Program-made: the position numbers and the translations under genes | The notes under the pieces: generated by a model | What the model saw: the letters and a program-made list of their open reading frames with translations, nothing else | What the model was told of the DNA's origin: nothing | The model's database searches: none | DNA from: an uncultured Muribaculaceae bacterium | GTDB lineage: Bacteria; Bacteroidota; Bacteroidia; Bacteroidales; Muribaculaceae | Reading direction: 5' to 3' | DNA: 32,947 nucleotides | Assembly (NCBI GenBank): GCA_910583775.1 | Contig: CAJTYD010000021.1 | Location: forward strand, 1 to 32,947 | Part shown: in pieces, positions 1 to 9,200 of the stretch | Numbering within the stretch: position 1 is the first letter of the stretch | Layout: every line of letters starts with the position of its first letter

Positions 1-473
1 AAAACCTCGGCGGGCCCTCTGCTTCTTTGCGGGATGATTAAAAAAGTTGAGAATAGAGAATTTGTAAATTAGAATCGCATTGTCGTTCAGGTATTTAAAC
101 CTCCCGCAAAGGGGCAAGAGGGCCCGCAAAGGTTTTTCGCAAAGTTTTTTAGTTGCATTATCCGGATTATATGTTCTAAAGAATTACCTCTGAACCTCAT
201 GCAACTCTGCGGAATCTTATAACATATTAAATTGTAAAGCATTATCCCCAAGTTCAAATTAAGTTCTATAGTAGGCGCAAAGCAGGCAAGGTTTTTATTG
301 CTTTTATTCCATGCGGCTGAAAATAAAGCTCGCCAAGATGATCTGCTCAAGCTGATCTGAAGCACGCAAAGTCGGTTTCGACTGCCGAAACTTGGCGGAA
401 ACAGCCAAAAAGATTCTTAAAAGCCTTGAAAGAAATACTATAATAATTTTTTCGAAAGAAATTTAAACAGTTT
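1..473. other. AT-rich non-coding left flank with an inverted repeat
   Basis: No convincing gene is visible here. A pair of inverted arms of about 25 bp lies at 10-34 and 102-126. The right arm begins TCCCGCAAAG and ends GAGGGCCCGC, and the reverse complement of the left arm begins and ends the same way, with a few changes in the middle. A direct repeat CCCGCAAAGG occurs at 103-112 and 123-132. Short CGCAAAG units recur to about position 372. The window edge cuts whatever lies to the left, so this could be the end of a larger element. Confidence 0.4.
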
Positions 474-551
474 CTAAATAAACGCCATCATGGTTTCTCC
501 TATGGCAAGGACTGAAAGAAACAACATGATATTAAAATATCTTCTAAGCAT
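474..551 (-). CDS. putative 25-residue membrane peptide
   Basis: This is a tiny ORF encoding a 25-residue peptide that starts MLRRYFNIML and ends GETMMAFI. The middle is hydrophobic enough for one short membrane segment. Its ATG (549-551) overlaps the stop codon region of the preceding small ORF in the arrangement AATGCTTAG, which would allow coupled translation. I recognise no family. The only support is the overlap, the hydrophobicity and the position behind another small membrane ORF, so it may be chance. Confidence 0.2.
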   Translation of the reverse strand: MLRRYFNIMLFLSVLAIGETMMAFI

Positions 552-747
552 TTTCTTTTTTTATAATCCAGAGTATTATATATAAACAAATGGCATCAAG
601 AAGTAATACCATTATCTTTAGGGATAATGAAAGTATTTTGGAGTCGGAAGAAGAAAATACGATAACTAACGGGGCAATGATAAGAAATGTCATTGCCCAC
701 TTTAAAAACCGGTATCCCGGAATCTTTAATTCGCTTAATATATTCAT
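544..747 (-). CDS. putative small two-helix membrane protein (67 aa)
   Basis: This 67-residue ORF has two predicted membrane segments, about residues 14-33 (WAMTFLIIAPLVIVF) and 40-62 (LSLSLKIMVLLLDAICLYII). A short positively charged end (KKENA) follows. It lies 48 bp downstream of the GntR-family gene on the same strand and could share its transcript. I see no strong ribosome binding site, but Bacteroidales genes often lack one. No family is recognised. It might be a regulator-linked accessory membrane peptide or a non-coding stretch that happens to be open. Confidence 0.4.
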   Translation of the reverse strand: MNILSELKIPGYRFLKWAMTFLIIAPLVIVFSSSDSKILSLSLKIMVLLLDAICLYIILWIIKKENA

Positions 748-795
748 CTAATGGTCAGTCTGTGACTGTAAGTGCTTTAAAATGGTTCGAGAGGG

Positions 796-1518
796 TTACT
801 GCTTGAGGTTGTTGGTGCGGATGAGCTCGCGATAGACGAAGAAGTGTTTTTCGATGGCGTTCCGGTAACCTTCCTGGTCGTTGTCCTTTATATATTTAAG
901 GAGGTCGGCGTGGGTGACGAGTTCGCCGCGGCTCTCCAGGTCGTTGTTTATGAGGGTGACGTATTCTTTGAGTTTTGATTTCACGAATTCCATCACCGGA
1001 TAGATCAGTTCCTGAAACTGCATGATGGTGGAATTGCGCGTTATCTCGTAAAGCTTGGAGTGAAACTTGTGTTCAGAGATATTGGCGTAGATGTTGTCGC
1101 CGAGGGCCACTTCCATATTGACGGCTTTTTCAAGGTCGGCGATATCTTCGGGAGTAATATTGCTGAAGATGAATGGAACAATTCCTATTTCGAGCGCGAC
1201 GCGGAAACCGAGGAGGTTAAGCAGCGACTTGTCGCTCATGATGTTGGGGCAGATGGCACGTTTCATGCCGCCGAAGATCGAGGGCTCGGTGAGGATCATT
1301 CCGCGGCGCGTCCGGCTCTCGACTATGCCCATCATTTTCAGACGGCTCAGTGCCTCGCGGACCACGCTGCGGGTCACCCCGAGCTGCTCGGCGAGTTCCA
1401 TTTCAGAAGGCAGGCTGTCGCCAAGCTTCAGGTTGTGCTCCGTAAAGTAGTTGAGAAGCTCGTTCTCGACCTGGTCTACAAGAGTGGAAGCCTGTTTGAC
1501 TATTTTAAGTTGCTCCAT
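796..1518 (-). CDS. GntR-family transcriptional regulator (FadR/FCD subfamily)
   Basis: This 240-residue protein has an N-terminal winged helix-turn-helix (about residues 12-78, with the GntR signature LPSEMELAEQLGVTRSVVRE). A C-terminal all-helical FCD ligand-binding domain follows (about 95-232). His153, His203 and His225 match the histidines that hold the metal in FCD domains, which bind small organic acids or sugar acids. It is transcribed away from the sialic-acid locus that begins 1.1 kb away, so control of that locus is the natural guess; NanR of Escherichia coli is also an FCD-type GntR protein. Candidate operators fitting the FadR/FCD half-site pattern occur at 2048, 19567 and 27178. 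I saw no good copy next to its own start. The family call is firm; the sialic-acid ligand is inference. Confidence 0.92.
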   Translation of the reverse strand: MEQLKIVKQASTLVDQVENELLNYFTEHNLKLGDSLPSEMELAEQLGVTRSVVREALSRLKMMGIVESRTRRGMILTEPSIFGGMKRAICPNIMSDKSLLNLLGFRVALEIGIVPFIFSNITPEDIADLEKAVNMEVALGDNIYANISEHKFHSKLYEITRNSTIMQFQELIYPVMEFVKSKLKEYVTLINNDLESRGELVTHADLLKYIKDNDQEGYRNAIEKHFFVYRELIRTNNLKQ

Positions 1519-2047
1519 GGTCTTTTACTAATAACTATACAGAAATAGGCATGATAAAATGAGAGGGTTGATACTGCTCTAAAAATATAGGTAATGACAG
1601 TCTGACGATTCTTTCAGACGATAATTATCTTAAATTATGCGAATTTCACCATAAAAGTAATAATATTTGCTATAATAGAAAAGCATTAGCTAAAATATTT
1701 TCAAAAATTTAGCAAAGATCTGCTTGAGATTATGGCACTTTGTTGGCGATTTTGATGTTTTTTCGAAAAATTTTTAAAATTTTTATGAAAAAGTTTGCAT
1801 TTATTAAATTAATGCCTTAAATTTACCGCCGTAATGATACATGTCAATGAAACTTTAGGATTTATTTATTAATAACTTTTAAAGTCTAAACTTTTAAATT
1901 TCAAGATTTAAACTTTTATTTTTCGCGCTTGTGAAACTTAATTCTCAGAATTAACAGGTAAGAGTTTATCCATTCTTCGAGATCTTTCCATCAGATTTTT
2001 CCCGTTGAATTTGAAATGAAGTCAAAGTTTTTAATTTTTAGCCTAAA

Positions 2048-2058
2048 TTGTCCGACAT
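2048..2058 (+). promoter_or_regulatory. candidate FCD/GntR operator upstream of the symporter
   Basis: The sequence TTGTCCGACAT is a one-base variant of TTGTCCGACAA, which occurs upstream of galM and of the Gfo/Idh operon in the same orientation relative to the gene. The core fits the general FadR/FCD pattern TNGTNNNACNA except at the last base. It lies about 575 bp upstream of the symporter ATG. Confidence 0.4.
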
Positions 2059-2120
2059 ATCCAACATATCAGACTTAATTGACAGTATCGGGTTTCCCTC
2101 AGCGGAGGGGACCGGAATGG

Positions 2121-2331
2121 ATTTATGGTTTTGGTTTATGGTTTAGAACTATATTGGTTTATAGTTTGGGTCTATGGTTTAGGTAATACCCTTTGTCCTG
2201 ATATCAGAGTCGACAGGTAACCTCTAAACCTAAATCTTAAACCCTAAACTTCAAGTTTTCAAGTTCATTTGAACTTGCGAAACTTGAATAGGGTAACCTC
2301 TAAACCTTTAACTTAAACCTTAAACTTGAAA
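2121..2331. repeat. palindromic TTTATGGTTTAG / CTAAACC repeat element, copy 1
   Basis: Several TTTATGGTTT-like units (2122-2182) are followed by GGTAATACCCTTT. After a short spacer comes the inverse, GGTAACCTCTAAACC, with telomere-like CTTAAACCCTAAAC runs (2217-2250). A second copy of the right arm sits at 2290-2307. A perfect 7-bp stem with a 4-base loop (CAAGTTC / GAACTTG) lies at 2260-2277. A closely related copy is at 19011-19137 in the same plus-strand orientation, although the downstream genes face opposite ways. No coding capacity is seen. Confidence 0.6.
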
Positions 2332-2432
2332 TATGATAACGAACTATAATTTTACAGTGTATCAGTAATAAGACAATGGTTAAATAATGATTGTTTATTC
2401 GGTTAATATGGTTAGTGCAATTTTTTTTAGAG

Positions 2433-2546
2433 GGTTAACGATTATTTTCTCATCAGTGTTGATTACTAAATTCATTATTGCTTGATGGTCGGAGGTGATA
2501 CTCGTCCGGTTTTTCTCTGAAAGGCGTTAGGCCGGGCGAGTCCTCC
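2433..2546 (+). promoter_or_regulatory. shared leader module: 21-bp box plus stem-loop, symporter copy
   Basis: Positions 2433-2453 (starting GGTTAACGAT, ending TTTTCTCAT) are identical over 21 bp to the reverse complement of 19385-19405 upstream of galM. The box is followed at 2491-2546 by a stem-loop. Its 5-prime side reads GGAGG, a TGAT bulge, then ACTCGTCCGG; its 3-prime side reads CCGGGCGAGTCCTCC; the loop is about 22 bases. The galM copy keeps the shape but changes a G-C pair to A-T (ACTCA/TGAGT). It ends about 87 bp before the ATG and could be a cis-acting leader RNA. Confidence 0.5.
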
Positions 2547-2632
2547 CTTCGATGAACTAACCTTATTTAAACTGCTGCCTAAGGGCGACAGAGATTGAAT
2601 TTTCAATTAGCCATTTTAAGTTGGAAAAGAAT

Positions 2633-4927
2633 ATGACAACCGATATGAGACGAATATTTCTTCTGATTGTAGCGCTGATGGCGCTTCCGGTTCTTTCCGT
2701 GTCGGCCGACAGGGGAGAGGAGACAATATCCTGGAATTCCGTAAAACCGGCTTCCGGCAAATACTCATCTCTTCTCTCGGACAAAGAATCCGGTTATTCG
2801 GCCGTGATTCCGACCCCGGTAGGTTTTGTTCTCGTCGGCGATGCCGCCGAGGGCGGTGGCAATCCCGTGACAGGATTCACCCGGGCTGACGGCTCCTCGA
2901 AGAAAATGCCTGAACTGCCGGTGCGTATTCTTCAGCCTTACGGCACTACTATAGACAATTCCCTGATAATATCCGGTATTCCGGCCGACGGAAGTCGCGC
3001 GGCGATTTATCGTCTTGACCTCGGCGCTCCGCAGAACGGATGGAAACAGACCGAGACGCTTCCCGGAACTCCGAGAGGCAACGCGGCGATTTCCGTTCAG
3101 AACAACGGCGCGAATTCCTGTATCTATATAATAGGCGGCGTTTCTGCCGACGGCAAAAAACTGAAAGACGGCTATGTCTATGATACCATCTTGAGAAAAT
3201 GGAAGAAGATTTCCGGCAACATGCCGGCCGGAATCCATGCCGCCGCTTCCACGGGCGCCAACCATCTGCTGCTGGCCGGTCGCGACAGCGCCGGCAACAC
3301 GCTGATATATCGATTCCATACCATAACCTCCACCATTACTCCCGGTGAGACCACGGGAGCCAAGGCGGAGAAGATATATGCTCTATCCAAAGGTTCCGAC
3401 GGAAGCCTTTCTCTTTTGGGGCGTGACGCCGACGGCAAAGCCGTCGAACTCGACGGAGCTATCTCGGTGGGCGACCGCTCGATGGGATTTGTAAACTGGC
3501 TCGTGATAGTGCTTTATTTTGTCGTACTTGCCGGAATCGGCGTCTATTTCGCCCGCAAGCAGAAAAACACCGACGACTATTTCAAAGGGGGCGGCCGTAT
3601 TCCCTGGTGGGCAGCCGGTCTCTCCCTCTTCGGAACGGCGCTGAGCGCCATCACCTTCATGGCTATTCCAGCCAAAGCATTCTGCACCGACTGGAGCTAC
3701 GCCCTCTTCAACGTCGGCATCGTGCTTGTGGCCCCCGTTATCGTCTGGGTCTTCATTCCCTATTTCCGCAAACTCAACATCACCACCGCCTATCAGTATC
3801 TCGAGATCCGCTTCAACGCAGTGATCCGCGTGCTCTGCAGCTTAGCATTCATCATTTTCCAGGTCGGCCGCATGGGAGTGGTGCTTTTCCTCCCATCGAT
3901 AGCGCTCAACGTCGTGACAGGCATGGATATTTTCGTCTGCATCGGCATCATGGGTATCTGCAGCATCATCTATACGATGACCGGCGGTATCGAGGCTGTG
4001 GTCTGGACCGACGCCCTGCAGGTGATTATCCTGCTCGGCGGAGCGCTCTTCGCCGTGATCTATATCATCTGTGAAATTCCCGGGGGATTCTCCGAGACGA
4101 TGTCAATAGCCGTCGCCGACAATAAATTCAGCCTCGGCTCGATCAATCTCGACCTGCGCGACTCCACTGTCTGGACCGTGCTGATAGCTGCGTTCTTCAC
4201 CAACCTCACCACCTACGGCACCGACCAGAGCATGGTGCAGCGTTATCTCACCACGCCCACAGAAGGGGCCGCCAAGAAGAGCGTATGGACAAACGCGCTG
4301 CTCACCATCCCCGCCACCATAGTCTTCTTCTTCATCGGAACTGCTCTTTATGCATATTACAAGACTTTCCCGACCGAGATGAGCGTGACGGTGAATTCGA
4401 GCGACGCCATCTTCCCGTGGTATATCTTCACCAAGCTGCCCACGGGAGTGGTAGGACTCCTCATCTCCGGAATCTTCGCCGCCGCCATGTCGACGCTCTC
4501 CGGCAGCATGAACTCGGCGGCAACCGCCTATATCGTGGACATCTATCCGCGCATCTCGCGCAAGAAAGCCGGCTCGCTGCGCACCGCCCGTATCGCCACC
4601 TGCGTGATCGGAGTGATCAGCCTTCTCTTCGCCTTCCTGATGGCCACCTGGAACATCGCCTCGCTCTGGGATGAATTCCAGAAACTTCTCGGCCTTATCC
4701 TCGGCTCGATGGGAGGTCTATTCATCCTGGGTATGATCACGAAGCGGGCCAATTCCGGCGGCGCGATAATCGGAATCATCGTCAGCATCTTCGTTCAGCT
4801 TTTCGTGGCGAAATTCCACACGCTTCATCTACTTCTCTACACCACGTCGGGCTTCATCTCCTGCTTCGTGGTCGGATATCTGGCAAGCTTCCTCTTCCCG
4901 CAGAGCAAGAAGAAAATCGCCGCCTGA
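2633..4927 (+). CDS. mutarotase-like Kelch domain fused to sodium:solute symporter (probable sialic-acid transporter)
   Basis: This 764-residue protein has a signal peptide (cleavage near VLSVSA-D), a Kelch-type beta-propeller region (about residues 30-282) and an SSS-family sodium symporter (about 286-760) with many membrane helices. The Kelch part resembles the cyclically permuted NanM/YjhT sialic-acid mutarotase family (IYIIGG, then MPAGIHAAAS). The symporter shows the SSS signature TGGIEAVVWTDALQ (450-463), GTDQSMVQRY (529-538) and AAAMSTLSGSMNS, which carries the sodium-site Ser/Thr. The open frame reaches a TTG at 2621. ATG 2633 is preferred because GGAAAAG precedes it; ATG 2645 is an alternative that leaves a cleaner signal peptide. 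nanA follows 120 bp downstream. The role would be periplasmic anomer conversion coupled to inner-membrane uptake. The propeller looks short for a complete mutarotase, so its activity is uncertain. Confidence 0.85.
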   Translation: MTTDMRRIFLLIVALMALPVLSVSADRGEETISWNSVKPASGKYSSLLSDKESGYSAVIPTPVGFVLVGDAAEGGGNPVTGFTRADGSSKKMPELPVRILQPYGTTIDNSLIISGIPADGSRAAIYRLDLGAPQNGWKQTETLPGTPRGNAAISVQNNGANSCIYIIGGVSADGKKLKDGYVYDTILRKWKKISGNMPAGIHAAASTGANHLLLAGRDSAGNTLIYRFHTITSTITPGETTGAKAEKIYALSKGSDGSLSLLGRDADGKAVELDGAISVGDRSMGFVNWLVIVLYFVVLAGIGVYFARKQKNTDDYFKGGGRIPWWAAGLSLFGTALSAITFMAIPAKAFCTDWSYALFNVGIVLVAPVIVWVFIPYFRKLNITTAYQYLEIRFNAVIRVLCSLAFIIFQVGRMGVVLFLPSIALNVVTGMDIFVCIGIMGICSIIYTMTGGIEAVVWTDALQVIILLGGALFAVIYIICEIPGGFSETMSIAVADNKFSLGSINLDLRDSTVWTVLIAAFFTNLTTYGTDQSMVQRYLTTPTEGAAKKSVWTNALLTIPATIVFFFIGTALYAYYKTFPTEMSVTVNSSDAIFPWYIFTKLPTGVVGLLISGIFAAAMSTLSGSMNSAATAYIVDIYPRISRKKAGSLRTARIATCVIGVISLLFAFLMATWNIASLWDEFQKLLGLILGSMGGLFILGMITKRANSGGAIIGIIVSIFVQLFVAKFHTLHLLLYTTSGFISCFVVGYLASFLFPQSKKKIAA

Positions 4928-5047
4928 TCCTCTCTTTTATAGAGATGTAGATAATTTCACCAAGACGTTACCTTAGAACTACAGACCAACATATAAATCA
5001 AGGACAAGACATTTCGAAAAGGACAATAACAACTAAAACGCATTTAT

Positions 5048-5968
5048 ATGAAAGAAAAACTATTGACCGGATTAATCGCCGCCCCCTTCACTCCGATGAA
5101 CGCCGACGGCACCGTAAACACAGCGCTGATCCCTGCGTATGCCGATTTTCTGGCTGCGAAGGGATGCATAACAGGGGTGTTCATCTGCGGCACCTCCGGA
5201 GAGAGCGTATCGCTCACCACCGAGGAACGCAAGGCTATCGCCGAGGCATGGGTCGAGGCTGCTGCCGGTCGTTTCAAGGTGATCGTGCATGTAGGAGGAA
5301 TGTCGCTGCCTCAGTGTGTCGACCTTGCGGCCCACGCCCAGGCGATCGGCGCCGACATGATGGCCGCCATGGCTCCCTGTTTCTTCAAACCGGCTACCGT
5401 GGAGGATCTCATCGCCTTCTTCAAGCCCGTCTGCGCAGCCGCTCCGAAGCTTCCGTTCTTCTATTACAACATGCCGTCGATCACGGGCGTCTTCCTTCCT
5501 GTCGACAAATTCCTCATCGAGGCCAAGAAGGAGATTCCTAACCTCGCCGGCGTGAAGTTCACCCACAACAACCTCATGGAACTCCAGATGTGCGTCAACG
5601 CCAACGGAGGTGAGTTCGAAGTTCTCAACGGCTTCGACGAGATTCTCATCACGGGCCTTGTATGCGGATGCCGCGGTGCCGTTGGAAGCACCTACAACTA
5701 TATGCCCGCTCTCTATCAGAAGATTATCGACGCCATCGAGAAGGGCGACATCAAGGAGGCTCAGAAGGCTTCGGCGAAGGTTGTCGAGATCGTAGACGTC
5801 CTCGTCAAACATGGAGGAGGAACACGCGCCGGCAAGATCTTCATGAAACTCGCCGGCTTCGACTGCGGCCAGTGCCGTCTGCCGATCGCTCCCTGCTCCG
5901 ACGAGGAACTCGAGCAGACACGACGCGAACTCGAGAAGACCGAGTTCTTCAAGTATGCCGCAATGTAG
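5048..5968 (+). CDS. nanA: N-acetylneuraminate lyase (sialic acid aldolase)
   Basis: This 306-residue cytoplasmic enzyme of the DapA/NanA TIM-barrel superfamily cleaves N-acetylneuraminate to N-acetylmannosamine and pyruvate. GTSGES (48-53) binds the pyruvate carboxylate. Tyr140 in YYNMPSITG is the catalytic tyrosine. Lys170 in GVKFTHNN is the Schiff-base lysine. The sialidase-lyase signatures (MPSITG, KFTHNN) and the length favour NanA over dihydrodipicolinate synthase. It follows the symporter on the same strand, so uptake and the first catabolic step are linked. The usual next enzymes, ManNAc epimerase and kinase, are not in this window. Confidence 0.93.
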   Translation: MKEKLLTGLIAAPFTPMNADGTVNTALIPAYADFLAAKGCITGVFICGTSGESVSLTTEERKAIAEAWVEAAAGRFKVIVHVGGMSLPQCVDLAAHAQAIGADMMAAMAPCFFKPATVEDLIAFFKPVCAAAPKLPFFYYNMPSITGVFLPVDKFLIEAKKEIPNLAGVKFTHNNLMELQMCVNANGGEFEVLNGFDEILITGLVCGCRGAVGSTYNYMPALYQKIIDAIEKGDIKEAQKASAKVVEIVDVLVKHGGGTRAGKIFMKLAGFDCGQCRLPIAPCSDEELEQTRRELEKTEFFKYAAM

Positions 5969-6022
5969 GAATTTGAAATCCCTCCGGTTTCTTATACCTA
6001 ATGATCCCTTGTTATTTAGAAC

Positions 6023-6048
6023 CTGAGTCGGTAAAACCTGCAACTCAG
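6023..6048 (+). terminator. weak stem-loop downstream of nanA
   Basis: A 6-bp stem CTGAGT / ACTCAG with a loop of about 14 bases is followed by CGATTTT. It could attenuate read-through from nanA into susC, but the T-run is poor. Confidence 0.2.
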
Positions 6049-6160
6049 CGATTTTGAATAAGCGATATATGCAAGTTTATTTACTATGAATAAGTCACTT
6101 GTTTCTTTTTCATTAATTAACAATTAACGGATTTGAAATAATTGCTTAAAGAAAGAAGAA

Positions 6161-6169
6161 TATTTTTGC
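6161..6169 (+). promoter_or_regulatory. Bacteroidota -7 promoter element upstream of susC
   Basis: TATTTTTGC matches the Bacteroidota -7 consensus TAnnTTTGY exactly and lies 50 bp before the SusC ATG. I found no well-spaced -33 TTTG, so this half-site alone supports a separate promoter for the susCD genes. Confidence 0.45.
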
Positions 6170-6218
6170 ATTTGTAGATTTAAGAAAAACAACTTTTTTA
6201 TCACCTAACTATTGAAAT

Positions 6219-9200
6219 ATGAAAAGAAGTCTATTTTTACTATTGCTTTGCATGCTATGTATGCCGATATCGGCATTCGCACAGCAATACGCGCTCAAGG
6301 GCGTCGTAAAAGATGAGACAGGAGAAGGCTTGCCGGGCGTTTCGATCCTGGTGAAAGGCACTTCCCGCGGTGCAGCCACGGACATCGACGGCAGCTATAC
6401 TATCAATGTAGCCAAAGGAGAGACAGTGGTATTCTCATACGTAGGCTGTCTTCCCCAGTCGATCAAGATCACGGGCCAGAAGACCCTCGACGTAACGATG
6501 AAAGCGACTGACGATTCACTCGATGAGGTCATTGTAGTAGGTTACGGTTCTCAGTCGAAACGTACCGTATCTTCTTCAATCGCATCGGTCGACGGCAAGA
6601 CACTCGAGAATTCACCTAACAATACAATCGGTGACGGTCTGAAAGGTAAGATCGCCGGTGTACGTGTATTTAGTTCCGATAACACTCCGGGTGCAGAGGC
6701 CACATTCATTATCCGCGGTGGATCATCGATCTCTCAGAGCAATGCTCCTCTTATCCTCGTCGACGGGGTTGAGCGTACTATGGAAGGTCTGAATCCTAAC
6801 GATATCGAGTCCATCCAGGTCCTTAAGGATGCCGCATCATCTGCCATCTACGGTTCACGTGCATCTAACGGTGTTGTTCTTATCACAACCAAAAAGGGCT
6901 CCAAAGGGAAAATGAGAATTACCTTCGAAGCCGGACTCGCATACGAGAATACGGAGCGCATGATCGAATATCTTTCAGCAGAAGAGGCTGTGCCTCTGAT
7001 GCGCGACCGCTGGGCATCCGGCCCGAACGCGGCAACCAAACTTCACTCCGACGGATATGCATATTCCGACGCCAATACAAACGCATCGAAATATTCAACC
7101 CGCTATCTTCAGCCCGGGGAGTCGATTCCCGCCGGCTGGAAATCATGTCAGGATCCCCTTGATCCCACTAAGACTCTTATCTTCGAAGACAATGACTGGG
7201 CAGGCGACTGCTTCCGCGCAGCCCTCTGGCAGAACTATTACCTCGGCGTTGACGGAGGTACTGATAATTTGAGTTATAACGCTTCTATCGGTTATACCCG
7301 CGACAGCGGTGTCGCTGTCGGCTCAGGCTTCAACCGTTTCAGCGCCCGCACCAATGTCGTGGCCAAGATTCTCAAGAATCTTAAGTTTACATCAAACCTC
7401 GACTTCAGCCAGACGAATACGGAGGCCTACGCAAGCCAGTATCAGGTTATTTCACGTGGTATGATGACCCCGGCCGTGCAGCGTAAGACATTTGTCAGCG
7501 ATGATCAGTGGTACGGAACTCCGACAACCGGACCTAACGCTTCATCGCCAAACCCTGCTTTCTATGACTATTATAATGACAACAAGAACCGTGTGAACCG
7601 TACCGGTCTTGTAGGAACTCTCGATTACGAGCCTCTTCGCGGATGGCATATCGTCGGCAGCGCTTCATTCTTCAATTCGCAGGGTTATAGAGATTCCTTC
7701 CACAGAGCGGATCCTTATAACGGCACGCGCAATGCCACTGCTGCCAATACAGATTTTCAGCGTCTGAAACTCGAGGCATATACCAATTATACCTTCAGTA
7801 TAGGTCAGAGCCATAACTTCAACGCCATGGTCGGATACTCATGGCAGAAATATGATTATCGCTCATTCAGCGGTTCAGCCAACAACCATGCCACCGACAA
7901 GATTCCGACTCTTAACGCGGGCGTTCCTCAGTCGGCTACCTCAACCTATCAGAAAGAGGTGAATATAGGTTATTTCGGCCGTATCAACTATGATTTCAAG
8001 AAAAAATATCTGCTGACTCTTACATTCCGTGAGGATGGATCATCCCGTTTCGCCGATGGCAATCAGTGGGGCTTCTTCCCCGGAGCATCAGTAGGATGGA
8101 TCATGAGTTCGGAAAACTTCATGCAGGGCATCGACTGGATCAACAACCTCAAGCTTCGTGTCAGCTACGGCCAGACAGGTAACAATAACGTAGGTTACTA
8201 TGATGCGCTCGGCCTTTATGCGACTACCACGAATTATGACGGCGAGGCCTCCGTGGTCGCTTCTGCAATGCCTAACAAGGATCTGAGATGGGAGAAGTCG
8301 ACCCAGCTCGACGCCGGTTTCGATTTCAGTGTCCTTAACGACAGGATCTCTCTCGGTTTCGACTTCTTCAACAAGATTACCAACGACCTGATTACAAGTC
8401 GTCAGCTTCCCAATACATCTGCATTCGGCTCTATCCTTACAAACAACGGTAAGGTACGCTTCCGTGGTTTCGATATTGAGCTTAATACCCGCAACATCGT
8501 CAAGAAGGATTTCGAATGGGATTCACGCTTCACTCTTACATACGTAAAGAATAAGGTGCTTGAACTCCCGGAAGCCGTTAACCCGGACGACCGTAGAGCC
8601 AAAAACCGTCAGGGCGGTTACACTGTGACAATGGCCGACGGTTCTACGATTGAATTTGGTGGAACCGCAGAAGGTGAACCCTTGGGAAGAATCTACGGAT
8701 ACAAGCATGCCTATATCATCACAACCAAAGAGCAGGCTGCCAATGCGAATTATGACGCATCTTCCAAGGGCTGGGACTGGACAACCGGAACCAGAATGGG
8801 CAACGGAAAAAAGACCATCGGTGACTATGAATGGTGCGACCTCAACGGCGATGGCAAGATCAACGGATCGGATATGTATCTTCTTGGAAATACAATTCCA
8901 CACACAACCGGCGGTTTCGGAAATACCTTCACTTATAAGGGATTTACTCTGAACATCTATCTCGACTTCGCGTTCGGACATTCAATCTCCAACGGTTATC
9001 TGCAGCGCCAGATGTGTAACTTCATGGGTGGCAATACATCGCTTCCCCGTGAACTCCTCAAGGCCTGGAACGAGGGTGATGATCCTGCGAAAGCTAAATA
9101 CGCACGTTTCTCCGGTAATGACTCCGACGACCTTAACAAGAACTATCGCGATAATTCCGATATATTTGTACAGAAGGCTGATTACCTTTGTATCCGTGAG

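Larger units (their letters stand above)
1519..2632. other. long AT-rich intergenic region upstream of the symporter gene
   Basis: About 1.1 kb without a gene separates the divergent regulator and symporter genes. From left to right it holds an AT-rich stretch (1640-1930), a candidate operator (2048-2058), a palindromic TTTATGGTTTAG-type repeat (2121-2331), a 21-bp sequence shared with the galM upstream region (2433-2453) and a stem-loop (2487-2546) just before the symporter start. This implies complex transcriptional or leader-RNA control of the symporter. I found no clean -33/-7 promoter pair for either gene. Confidence 0.6.

Noticed and set aside
87..365. 92-residue minus-strand ORF at the left edge
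   Set aside because: Mixed composition, no family, overlaps an arm of the inverted repeat, and no promoter or ribosome binding site.
2121..2331. True telomere or replication-end sequence
   Set aside because: The CCCTAAAC-like units are few, irregular and internal to the chromosome, and a second copy sits in another intergenic region.
5072..6043. Long minus-strand ORF (323 aa) opposite nanA
   Set aside because: It is a shadow of the GC-rich nanA codons. The product is low-complexity, with no recognisable domain, and nanA has all its catalytic motifs.
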